Source of the DNA: a virus
Virus record (IMG/VR): IMGVR_UViG_3300007735_000798
Coordinates: 1 to 64,000 of that record
DNA: 64,000 bases
Direction: 5' to 3' (one strand)
Shown: piece after piece, positions 17,440 through 24,924 of the stretch
How the letters are laid out: each line of letters starts with the position of its first letter
Position numbering within the stretch: the first letter of the stretch is position 1
Notes under the pieces: generated by a model
Told to the model about the DNA's origin: nothing
The model's database searches: none
What the model saw: only the letters and a program-made list of their open reading frames with translations
Translations under genes and position numbers: made by a program

Positions 17440-18242
17440 TCAATATGTAAAATTTTAATATCTTTATTAATATAAATTTTATTATATCCTAAATTATTTA
17501 ATTCTTCACAAATAACATATGTATCACAATCAAATCTATTATATCGTTTATTAATATAATCAAATCTAACTCCTTTTACAAACGGTTCTGCATTATATAC
17601 ACAAAATGAATTATATGTAGAATAAAATGGAATATTTTGCTGTTCTTTTTCAAAATAATTTAAATATTCATCTCCAGATATTGGCTCAATTAAATGTTCT
17701 GGTTTTATTCGTGTTGCCCAACCGTCTCTACATCCATGCAGCCAACCATCAAAAGGTTTCGAATAAAGATTTTCTAACCATCTATGACAATTAAAATTAT
17801 AATTTTTTAAACTTTCATAATTACATCTTAAACTTATTCCAGAATAAACATCAAACTGAGAATCTATTAGATTTACAACTTGTTCTGGAATATAAAAAAT
17901 ATCTGATTCTATCCAAATGATTTTATCATAAATAGATAAATCTTTAACTTGATCTAATACTTGATTTCTATATAAAGATAATAATTTTACTCTATTTTCT
18001 TCAGCTACTGATCCATATTTGGGAGTATTTAAATCTGTAGTTAAAACAAAATTATTGTTAAATAATTTATTATAATTAAAATTTTTTAAAATTAATTTTG
18101 AATTATCTTTTGAATCATTTTCTAAAATTGAGATATCAAATGTATCTCCAGGTCTTAAAGAAATAATTTTTTCTATTTGTGAAAAATAATTTTCTAAAAA
18201 TATTTCACTATCTCTGATTATTGAACAAATTAATATATTCAT
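17436..18242 (-). CDS. CAP59/GT69-like glycosyltransferase
   Basis: A 268-residue protein resembling the cryptococcal mannosyltransferase (CAP59, GT69) family. It shows 'DISILENDSKDNSKLIL', 'LLSLYRNQVLDQV', and 'IIWIESDIFYIPEQVVNL', in which E-S-D takes the place of the acidic metal site, followed by a conserved 'GCRDGWATR' stretch. It may transfer mannose or a related sugar. It has an ATGA-type overlap with the GT9 gene and a 16-base gap upstream. Confidence 0.7.
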   Translation of the reverse strand: MNILICSIIRDSEIFLENYFSQIEKIISLRPGDTFDISILENDSKDNSKLILKNFNYNKLFNNNFVLTTDLNTPKYGSVAEENRVKLLSLYRNQVLDQVKDLSIYDKIIWIESDIFYIPEQVVNLIDSQFDVYSGISLRCNYESLKNYNFNCHRWLENLYSKPFDGWLHGCRDGWATRIKPEHLIEPISGDEYLNYFEKEQQNIPFYSTYNSFCVYNAEPFVKGVRFDYINKRYNRFDCDTYVICEELNNLGYNKIYINKDIKILHIE

Positions 18243-18258
18243 ATATTAAAAATGAATT

Positions 18259-18684
18259 TTACTTTCCATACCATTCTAAATATTTAATATAAGTACCTTT
18301 ATACTCTTTATTCATAAGACCATCATTAAATTTTAAATAATTTTTAAAACTCCAACGAAATCTTTTTTCATTAATATCTTCTTGATTAAGTTTTAATATC
18401 TCACTTTGAAAAAGTTCTGATAATATAAATTCTGTCTCTGTAATATCTATAAATGCAGACTCTGGAATAATTTCTTTATTATAGATTTTTCCATAAAAAT
18501 TAATCAAACTATTAATATCATAATTAATACCAAGTTTTAAATTACAATATAGACGAAAACGTTGGCGTATAGATTCATGATGATCTATAACATTTTGCCC
18601 AAAATTACCATAAATATATACAGATATATTACTTTGTTCTGGAACAAACCATTGTTCTGCTAATTCTTTTGATGTTAAATTCAT
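18259..18684 (-). CDS. Stand-alone copy of a glycosyltransferase C-terminal module
   Basis: A 141-residue protein. From residue 23 on it aligns with residues about 189-310 of the protein at 14198-15130: both have a Y-G-x-(F/Y)-G-Q start, an H-H-E step, 'NKEIIP', 'ELFQ' and an R/K-W/F-S-F-K motif near the end. The first 20 residues differ. It overlaps the upstream transferase by 4 bases. No catalytic motif is visible. It could be an accessory or substrate-binding module, or the remnant of a second two-part enzyme. Confidence 0.6.
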   Translation of the reverse strand: MNLTSKELAEQWFVPEQSNISVYIYGNFGQNVIDHHESIRQRFRLYCNLKLGINYDINSLINFYGKIYNKEIIPESAFIDITETEFILSELFQSEILKLNQEDINEKRFRWSFKNYLKFNDGLMNKEYKGTYIKYLEWYGK

Positions 18685-19358
18685 ATTTTAAGTTCTGTTT
18701 CAATTTTATAATCTGGAATTTTAATAATTTTATGTTGTAATTCTTGAAAAAGTTTTACTCGATAGTCATTATTATGTCCAGCTGCTTGAATAACAAAATC
18801 TCCAAATTGGAAATTAAAATCTGGAAACCATGCGTGATAATAACTATTAAAATATCTTGTAGAAACAATTTTAAAATGTTTCATAACATCTGGATTATGT
18901 AATTCGTCAATTACTGCTTGTTGTTCACACCAAGGATGATGATATAAACTAATATTTTTATTGATTTTTTCGAGAAAATTTAAACTCCAATCACTACATT
19001 TAACTAGCCAAGAATCTGTATTTACTTCTATTTTTTCATGACTACTATTCGCAAGAATCATATCATAATTATTATCAATAATATTTTCTAAACGAATTGT
19101 GTGATTCATAATCATGCAATCGGTTCCAAGAAACCAAAGCCAATCATAACCACCCTTTTTGATGAAATCAATAAACATTGGAACTCTTTCCCAATTAACT
19201 TTTCGACTAAAATCAAAATCATTATCTTTATAAGCAAAATCGTACCCATGAGTATTACAATACTCAATTTTTGATGGCATTGTTAATTCGGCAACATCTT
19301 TATATGATTTAGTACCATGTAACATTTCATCATGGTAAGTAAAAACTAAAAATTTCAT
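18681..19358 (-). CDS. GMA12/MNN10-like (GT34) glycosyltransferase
   Basis: A 225-residue protein resembling the GT34 galactosyl/mannosyltransferase family. It has 'IEYCNTHGYDFAYKD', 'VNWERVPMFIDFI', then 'YDWLWFLGTDCMIMNH', where W-L-W-F-L-G-T-D-C replaces the family's W-(I/L)-W-W-L-D-x-D, and 'YHHPWCEQQAVIDEL' with the late acceptor-site pattern. The first Asp of the DxD is missing, so metal use may differ. It is separated by 3 bases from the methyltransferase gene. Confidence 0.7.
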   Translation of the reverse strand: MKFLVFTYHDEMLHGTKSYKDVAELTMPSKIEYCNTHGYDFAYKDNDFDFSRKVNWERVPMFIDFIKKGGYDWLWFLGTDCMIMNHTIRLENIIDNNYDMILANSSHEKIEVNTDSWLVKCSDWSLNFLEKINKNISLYHHPWCEQQAVIDELHNPDVMKHFKIVSTRYFNSYYHAWFPDFNFQFGDFVIQAAGHNNDYRVKLFQELQHKIIKIPDYKIETELKI

Positions 19359-19361
19359 ATT

Positions 19362-20024
19362 TTATAAATTAATAGCAATTAAAGGCTCGATATTTCTAAA
19401 TTTTGGTTCTTCTTTATAAAACATCATTTGACTATGATTCCAATCTTTATTTTTTAAAGTAAAAACATTTTGAATAAAATTTTTATTATGAATTCTATAG
19501 TCAACAATTTCAAATGCCATTTGTTTTAGAAAAACAGCAAAATTTTCTACTGGATAAAGAAATCCAGGATATAATGTATTATGTGTAATATTTTGATGGG
19601 GTACGCTTAAGTATAATAAACCATCTAATTTAAGAATTTTTTTAATTTCTATCATGCAATTATATGGATTTGGCAAATGTTCGAAAGTTTCAAACGAAAA
19701 AGCATAATCTAATTGACCATAATTTACTAAAAATTGATCAGCAAATGGTAAATTTAAATCTGTAACAAAATATTTACAATGTTGATTTGCAATATTTTCT
19801 ATATAAGCTCCATCAAATCCATAAAATGTATTATTTTTATCTTTTGGAAGTCTTTGAAAAATTGGTGCATATCCACATCCAAAATCACCAATAGACGAAT
19901 TTGAAATTTCATTTAATTTTAAATCTTCTACTAAAAAATTAAATCTTTCAGAATGAGATTTTTCATAATTATCCATTGATTGTCCAACATCTTCATTATA
20001 AAATTGTGCTACTGAATTGTTCAT
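19362..20024 (-). CDS. SAM-dependent methyltransferase (Methyltransf_11/12 type)
   Basis: A 220-residue class I methyltransferase. Motif I is 'SSIGDFGCGYAPIFQRL', the next acidic residue is in 'FYGFDGAYI', and 'LDYAFSFETFEHLPNP' with 'LKLDGLLYLSVP' are the standard downstream motifs. It probably acts on a sugar or lipid-linked glycan given its neighbours. A 16-base gap separates it from the upstream GT9-like gene. A TACAAT hexamer lies 5 bases before the ATG, but no good -35 is visible. Confidence 0.8.
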   Translation of the reverse strand: MNNSVAQFYNEDVGQSMDNYEKSHSERFNFLVEDLKLNEISNSSIGDFGCGYAPIFQRLPKDKNNTFYGFDGAYIENIANQHCKYFVTDLNLPFADQFLVNYGQLDYAFSFETFEHLPNPYNCMIEIKKILKLDGLLYLSVPHQNITHNTLYPGFLYPVENFAVFLKQMAFEIVDYRIHNKNFIQNVFTLKNKDWNHSQMMFYKEEPKFRNIEPLIAINL

Positions 20025-20040
20025 AAAATATTGTATGTAT

Positions 20041-20952
20041 TTAGTATTTAAAATAAAATAAATTTTCCCAATTTGTTTGATTTTGTTGTATTAAATTTAA
20101 AATAATTTTACTATCTATCATTTTAGTTTGCGGCGTATTTATATTAGCATAGACAAGTTGAGAAATACTATTAATATCAGTAGTAATTGGAATACAATCA
20201 TTATAATCTTCTTTCCATCTTACCATCCATGGAATTTTATTAAATTGTGGATCTAAAATAAGTCTGGGGATTCCAAGTTGATAAGCAATATGACTTGGGC
20301 CGTTACATGTAAAAATACCATAACAACTTTTTCTTAACCATTTTAACGAATCAATAAAAGATGGATTTTTATCTATAAAAACATTAGATGGATAATCAAT
20401 ATTAAAATTACCTAAATTATCTATTTTTTTATCCCATTTTTCTATCATTGGAAAATAAATAGTATAAGATGGTAAAAATTCTGCCAATCTTAAAAGTAAG
20501 AGTGGTATATTATTATAAACATATCCTTCGGTACTGCTACATAATCCACAGTATATAATATTTTCTTTTTGCTCTATATAATTTGTATAAACCCTTGTTT
20601 GCTTAATAATGGATGGTTCTAGTCCATATTTTTTATAATTTAATCCAAGGGGATTTCTGAATAATAAATCAGGAACATTATATGTAATATCACTACTACT
20701 ATATTTTGCTTTTATTTCTTCTTGAAAATTTATATTATTAAGAATAGCATTCTCATGACTATATTTTTCTTCAATTTGTATTAATTGAAATTTATCACCA
20801 AAAATAAAATTTAAAGGTTCAAATACTTCATTTCTAGTTGAAATTAAATTAATATGATCGATATGTCTCTCTTTAAGAAAATAAGAAATTTGTAATGATA
20901 AAATACAATCTCCTAAACCATGCCCACCAATATTAATTAATTTATTATCCAT
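20041..20952 (-). CDS. GT9-like glycosyltransferase
   Basis: A 303-residue GT-B-type protein. The start 'LINIGGHGLGDCILSLQISYFL' carries the family 9 glycine loop with G-D, and the C-terminal 'CYGIFTCNGPSHIAYQLGIPRLIL' is the donor-binding G-P-S-H motif. The middle is diverged. It starts one base inside the recA stop codon, so it is probably translated as part of the recA unit, which links the sugar island to the replication genes. Confidence 0.7.
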   Translation of the reverse strand: MDNKLINIGGHGLGDCILSLQISYFLKERHIDHINLISTRNEVFEPLNFIFGDKFQLIQIEEKYSHENAILNNINFQEEIKAKYSSSDITYNVPDLLFRNPLGLNYKKYGLEPSIIKQTRVYTNYIEQKENIIYCGLCSSTEGYVYNNIPLLLLRLAEFLPSYTIYFPMIEKWDKKIDNLGNFNIDYPSNVFIDKNPSFIDSLKWLRKSCYGIFTCNGPSHIAYQLGIPRLILDPQFNKIPWMVRWKEDYNDCIPITTDINSISQLVYANINTPQTKMIDSKIILNLIQQNQTNWENLFYFKY

Positions 20953-22046
20953 TATTTAGATAATATACTTTTAAATTTATTAAAAAGATATATACAAATT
21001 TTATTATTTTCTTCCAAAAATGTTCTAAGCTGATCCATTCCTTGAATTTTTTCTGGCATATTTTGATCGGTATCTTCTTTAATATCTTTAATTAATCCTT
21101 GATCAAAATTAATCCATGCGCCACTTTTTTTAGCAAATCCCCATTGAATTAACATATCTGCAATTTCATATTCCATCCAAACGCTTTTTCCATCGCTTCG
21201 CCCATGACGAATTGGATAAGTAACTTCAACTCCGTCTTTTTCATTTGTAGTTTTACGAAGAAGAATTTTAGACCAATGACCAATAATTTTATCACCTTCT
21301 AAAATTTGATCTGACTTATATCTTGGTTGAAATTCAAAAATCCAATCTGCATAATGTTGTAAAGCATTTCCACCAGAACTATTTGTAAGTTTTGGGTCAC
21401 TTTTTGCATATGGATTAATTTGAACATTTGAACGAACTTGTGAAATAAGCCCGCAAATATGGCCAAATGTAGAAAGAGGAAGCATAATTCTACGAAGAAA
21501 ATTTGAAGTAAGAACTGCGCCAGCAGCCACTTTAGCACTATCCTCAAATCCTTTACTCAAATCATTTTTAGAAATGAGAGCATCCATACTATCAATTAGA
21601 AAATAATAACGAGTATTTTCTGGATTATTCTTAATAAGCTCTAAAATTAATGTTGCCACATTTTCATATATATTAGAACGAAGAACAAAACATGTACCAT
21701 TATCCCATTTTTGGGGATCATCTACAAAATTAACTCCAGATATTTTTTTAACATTAGAATTAAGACGACCCTCTGCTTTAACTAAAAAGCCCTTCGAGTT
21801 TGGGACTGTTTTTAAAAAATTGTTCATGATAAGCAATGCAGAACTTGTTTTTCCGCCACCACTTACTCCAGTAAAACGAACAATCGCTGGAACTTCCAGT
21901 GCACCACCAAGTTCTGAATCTAAAAGAAGAGATCCAGTAGATACTTGGAAAACCTGTTCATCTTCAAAATTATAATGTGAATCTTTATTATCTTTTAAAT
22001 GAGAAGATAATATGTTTTTACCTGTTAGAGTGTTTTCTTTTGCCAT
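20952..22046 (-). CDS. recA: RecA-family recombinase
   Basis: A 364-residue strand-exchange ATPase. Walker A is 'GVSGGGKTS' at residues 60-68. 'RYYFLIDSMDAL' is Walker B, and 'HICGLISQVRSNV' with 'NSSGGNALQHYADWIFEF' form the L1/L2 DNA-binding region. The N-terminal polymerisation helix is reduced, as in phage UvsX-like proteins. It should drive recombination and recombination-dependent replication with the SSB candidate and the RecB-type nuclease. The start overlaps the upstream small gene by 22 bases. Confidence 0.88.
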   Translation of the reverse strand: MAKENTLTGKNILSSHLKDNKDSHYNFEDEQVFQVSTGSLLLDSELGGALEVPAIVRFTGVSGGGKTSSALLIMNNFLKTVPNSKGFLVKAEGRLNSNVKKISGVNFVDDPQKWDNGTCFVLRSNIYENVATLILELIKNNPENTRYYFLIDSMDALISKNDLSKGFEDSAKVAAGAVLTSNFLRRIMLPLSTFGHICGLISQVRSNVQINPYAKSDPKLTNSSGGNALQHYADWIFEFQPRYKSDQILEGDKIIGHWSKILLRKTTNEKDGVEVTYPIRHGRSDGKSVWMEYEIADMLIQWGFAKKSGAWINFDQGLIKDIKEDTDQNMPEKIQGMDQLRTFLEENNKICIYLFNKFKSILSK

Positions 22047-22387
22047 AGATTTAAAAATTCTCTTAAGTTAAGAGCTTTATCTAAATCATATGATTTTTTG
22101 GATTTAAAAGCAATATTATTATTTTCTATATTAAATTTTTTTGTTTCTGGTAGTTCTAATTTAAATTTTTTATATTCTTGATTTAATAACTTTCTACCAT
22201 CATCTGATAATAACCAACATAAGCTATTTAATTTAAAATTTAAATTTAAACTATTCCAAAAATTTTCATTTGGAAAAATTTTAAATAAAAGATTAGCCAT
22301 TTTCATTTCTTTTGGCCAAATTATATTTACGTTTTCTTTTAAAAAACGTTTAATAAATTCTTTTTTATTTATGTTGATATTCTTCAC
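22025..22387 (-). CDS. Small protein of unknown function upstream of recA
   Basis: The open frame reaches an ATG at 22465, but that start would overlap the upstream Cys-rich gene by about 100 bases. A GTG at 22387 gives 120 residues and a 23-base overlap, so I prefer it with low certainty. The protein is Lys/Asn/Leu-rich and probably helical, with 'NIIWPKEMKMANLLFKIFP' and 'NSLCWLLSDDGRKLL' as the most structured parts. Its end overlaps recA by 22 bases, suggesting coupling. I do not recognise a family; a recombination or loading accessory is possible but unproven. Confidence 0.5.
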   Translation of the reverse strand: MKNININKKEFIKRFLKENVNIIWPKEMKMANLLFKIFPNENFWNSLNLNFKLNSLCWLLSDDGRKLLNQEYKKFKLELPETKKFNIENNNIAFKSKKSYDLDKALNLREFLNLWQKKTL

Positions 22388-22568
22388 AGAGTGAGCAGAT
22401 GTCTTCTGTAACTTTAAAGATTTGTCTTTTTTCACACCAGTATCCTTTAATTGTATAGTCTCCACCTTGACATGAGCATCTTTTTACTACTTCTTCTCTT
22501 TCATTTTCTGAACGAAATTTACATGTATGAAAATTTATAGAATTATTATCTAATTTTTCTATTGACAT
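22365..22568 (-). CDS. Small cysteine-rich (zinc-ribbon-like) protein
   Basis: A 67-residue protein with seven cysteines placed as C16, C31-x-C33, a C in 'GYWCEKRQ', and C-x2-C in 'ICSLCEEY', preceded by H15. This suggests one zinc site or a small iron-sulphur site. It is first in the recA unit. A near-consensus promoter (TTGACA, 16, TAATAT) ends 6 bases before its ATG and contains a perfect palindrome, so this unit may be repressor-controlled. Function unknown; a regulator is possible. Confidence 0.6.
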   Translation of the reverse strand: MSIEKLDNNSINFHTCKFRSENEREEVVKRCSCQGGDYTIKGYWCEKRQIFKVTEDICSLCEEYQHK

Positions 22569-22574
22569 ATTTAT

Positions 22575-22602
22575 ATATTACATTCTTTTATAAGAATGTC
22601 AA
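22575..22602 (-). promoter_or_regulatory. Promoter of the recA unit with internal palindrome
   Basis: Leftward: -35 TTGACA (22597-22602), 16-base spacer, -10 TAATAT (22575-22580), 6 bases to the ATG at 22568. The -35 box overlaps the stop codon of the Gmd gene. The spacer is filled by the 18-base palindrome at 22581-22598. The transcript should be leaderless or nearly so. Confidence 0.62.
22581..22598. promoter_or_regulatory. Perfect palindrome between -35 and -10 (candidate operator)
   Basis: CATTCTT-TTAT-AAGAATG: two 7-base arms around a 4-base centre, with no mismatch. It lies exactly between the promoter boxes of the recA unit, the classic place for a dimeric repressor site. As a hairpin it would be too weak, and too badly placed for leftward transcription, to be the unit's terminator. 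Whether a phage or host protein binds it is unknown. Confidence 0.5.
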
Positions 22603-23651
22603 TTATTTTTTAAATCATTTTCAACCATTAACTTAATTAAATCTTCAAATTTAATTTCTGGAATCCAATTTAATTCTTTTCTAGCTTTTTCAGAATTACC
22701 TAATAATAAATCTACTTCAGCTGGTCTATAAAATTTTGAATTTATTTTTACTAATACTTGTTTATCATAATAAACTGAATTTGCTGTTTTTTTTAAATAA
22801 AATTTTTCTTCGGATTCTGTCCCATGCCATTCTCCTAAAATATTAACTATTTTAAAAGATTTCTCGATAAATTCTTTTACGGTATGAGTTTCTCCAGAAG
22901 ATAAAATATATTCTTTTGGTTCGTCTTGATTTAACATTATCCAGATACCACGTACGAAATCTTTTGCATGACTCCAATCTCTTTTTGCATCAATATTTCC
23001 TAACTCAAGAGGTTCAAAATTTTCATTTTTATCTAGAGCTTTTTTAATTCTTGCTATATTTTTAGTAATTTTTCTTGTAACAAACTCTTCTCCACGACGT
23101 TCGCTTTCATGATTATATAAAAGACCTTGAATAGCATAAAGATTGTAACTTTCTCTATATACTTTTACAATATGTCTGGCGGCTGCTTTTGCCGCGCCAT
23201 ATGGACTTCTAGGTTTTAAAGGATGTTTTTCGTCTTGGGGACTGTAATCTACATTTCCTAATTCTTCAGATGATCCAGCATTATAAAAACGACAATTTGG
23301 GGCATGTTTTCTAATCGCTTCTAAACAACGTATAACTCCAACAGCATCTATATCAAATGTTTGTTCGGGAATTTGCCAAGAAGATCCAACAAAACTTTGT
23401 GCCGCTAAATTAATAAAGTAATCAGGGATTGTCTCTCTAATAATATTATCAATAGATTGAGAATCTGTCAAATCACCCGTAATTAATTTAAATCTAGGAT
23501 TATTTAATAAATGTTCAATATTTTTATAATTTTTTGTAGATGTTCGTCTAACCATACCAATAATTTCATGATCGGTATTCTCTAAAAGAAACTCCGCCAT
23601 ATAACTGCCATCTTGACCAGTTACGCCAGTAATAATTACTTTTTTACGCAT
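22599..23651 (-). CDS. gmd: GDP-mannose 4,6-dehydratase
   Basis: A 350-residue short-chain dehydrogenase of the Gmd family. I used the ATG at 23651 ('MRKKVIITGVTGQDGSYMA'), which puts the NADP-binding G-x-x-G-x-x-G at the start; the longer frame adds only a Met-rich stretch. 'NLAAQSFVGSSW', 'GSSEELG', the catalytic Y-x3-K in 'SPYGAAKAAARHIV', and 'GNIDAKRDWSHAKDFV' are Gmd signatures. It makes GDP-4-keto-6-deoxymannose, the substrate of the ColD-like enzyme at 12278-13459. Start overlaps the upstream gene by 8 bases. Confidence 0.92.
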   Translation of the reverse strand: MRKKVIITGVTGQDGSYMAEFLLENTDHEIIGMVRRTSTKNYKNIEHLLNNPRFKLITGDLTDSQSIDNIIRETIPDYFINLAAQSFVGSSWQIPEQTFDIDAVGVIRCLEAIRKHAPNCRFYNAGSSEELGNVDYSPQDEKHPLKPRSPYGAAKAAARHIVKVYRESYNLYAIQGLLYNHESERRGEEFVTRKITKNIARIKKALDKNENFEPLELGNIDAKRDWSHAKDFVRGIWIMLNQDEPKEYILSSGETHTVKEFIEKSFKIVNILGEWHGTESEEKFYLKKTANSVYYDKQVLVKINSKFYRPAEVDLLLGNSEKARKELNWIPEIKFEDLIKLMVENDLKNN

Positions 23652-24072
23652 ATTCATTATCATCATTTTCATCGTTAGGATCAAAATTTTTTTGATTTTT
23701 TATAGTTTGTAAAAAAAACTTTTCTATTTTTTCTAAAATATTATTATATTTTTCTTGATAAATTTCCGTGCTTTCTGTAATTTCATCGTCATTTTGAAGT
23801 GCAGAATAAAATACATTTTTAGGAGAGTTTAAAATATCATTAATCATTTTTAAATCGGATTTGGCTATATTATTATGGGCAAATTTTTTCCAAGTTTTGA
23901 TGAATTCTTTTTGAACATAGTTTTTATTAAAATCATTTTCTTCATTTACTGAATTGGCAATTTGATTAAAACAAAAAAATAACATTGACCATTGTAAATT
24001 TGCCATAAATTTTTGTTCCAATGTTTGATCCATTGAATCACGTAATTCTCTATGAATATCTTTATCTTTCAT
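23644..24072 (-). CDS. Unknown acidic helical protein
   Basis: A 142-residue protein with a hydrophobic helix near residues 25-40 ('NLQWSMLFFCFNQIANSV') and a highly acidic Asp/Asn-rich tail. It lies between the epimerase/reductase gene (11-base overlap) and gmd (8-base overlap), so it is surely translated within this sugar-nucleotide unit. I do not recognise a family. It may be a regulator or chaperone of the neighbouring enzymes, but nothing in the sequence shows this. Confidence 0.55.
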   Translation of the reverse strand: MKDKDIHRELRDSMDQTLEQKFMANLQWSMLFFCFNQIANSVNEENDFNKNYVQKEFIKTWKKFAHNNIAKSDLKMINDILNSPKNVFYSALQNDDEITESTEIYQEKYNNILEKIEKFFLQTIKNQKNFDPNDENDDNEYA

Positions 24073-24922
24073 TTTTATATAATTGTATAGCTTTTTCTAT
24101 ACTATCTTTTACATTTGGTAGGTCTAGACCTAAATTTTCAATTTTAGACGTATCTAAAATACAATTACTTCTTTTAACTTTAAAATTTGCATTCTCAATG
24201 CTAATAAATTTCCAATTTGGATTTTCCAAACCATTTTCTTTTAAAATTTCTGTTACTGTTCGAGCGTCAATACTGCCTTTATTTGTAACATTATAAATTC
24301 CTAAAGGCCTATTTTTTTCGATAAATTTATAAATAAATTCTACAAGATCATCTACATTAGTAACAGAATTTTGTTGGCTAATTAAATTATTATAATTTAA
24401 AAGTTTCCAAAGATAATTTTTAGGTTCAGGAATTCCATTAAAAGGAATACGAATTCTAAAGATATATCTTTCTAAATGTTCGCTTAATTTTTCAAAAGCA
24501 TCTTTTGTTTTAGAGTAAAATGAACTAAATTCGCTATCACTCCCAAAATTTGGGAGATCATCTTCTGTATATGGATGAGAATAGCCATCATAAATACAAC
24601 CAGAACCAATATGGATAATTGGAATTCTAAAACGATTTGCAACTTTTGTTATATATAAAGGAACGGTTACGTTATAGTGATAACAATTTTCTTTATCAAT
24701 TTCACAACTTTCAACATTTGGTTTACCTGTATAACCAGAACAATTTATAATCCAATCAAAATAAGCTTTAGGGTATTCAGATTCTTTAGTAATAAAATTT
24801 ATTAATTCATTTGGATTTTCATAATTTATATCAGATTTACTAATATGAATAATATTATGTTTTTTATTATTTTTTGTTAAATAGTTTCCAATATATCCTT
24901 TTCCAATTACTAAAATTTTCAT
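24062..24922 (-). CDS. Nucleotide-sugar epimerase/reductase (rhamnose-synthase type SDR)
   Basis: A 286-residue NAD(P)-dependent SDR. The N-terminal 'MKILVIGKGYIGNYL' is the cofactor loop, 'IIHIGSGCIYDG' and 'PYTEDDLPNF' are characteristic of the 3,5-epimerase/4-reductase branch that includes plant and viral UDP-rhamnose enzymes and RmlD-like reductases, and 'FYSKTKDAFEKL' holds the catalytic Y-x3-K. 'GIYNVTNKGSID' also fits. It could reduce the 4-keto intermediate made by Gmd or by Gmd plus the ColD-like dehydratase. Which product is formed is not determinable. Confidence 0.78.
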   Translation of the reverse strand: MKILVIGKGYIGNYLTKNNKKHNIIHISKSDINYENPNELINFITKESEYPKAYFDWIINCSGYTGKPNVESCEIDKENCYHYNVTVPLYITKVANRFRIPIIHIGSGCIYDGYSHPYTEDDLPNFGSDSEFSSFYSKTKDAFEKLSEHLERYIFRIRIPFNGIPEPKNYLWKLLNYNNLISQQNSVTNVDDLVEFIYKFIEKNRPLGIYNVTNKGSIDARTVTEILKENGLENPNWKFISIENANFKVKRSNCILDTSKIENLGLDLPNVKDSIEKAIQLYKNER

Positions 24923-24924
24923 AT

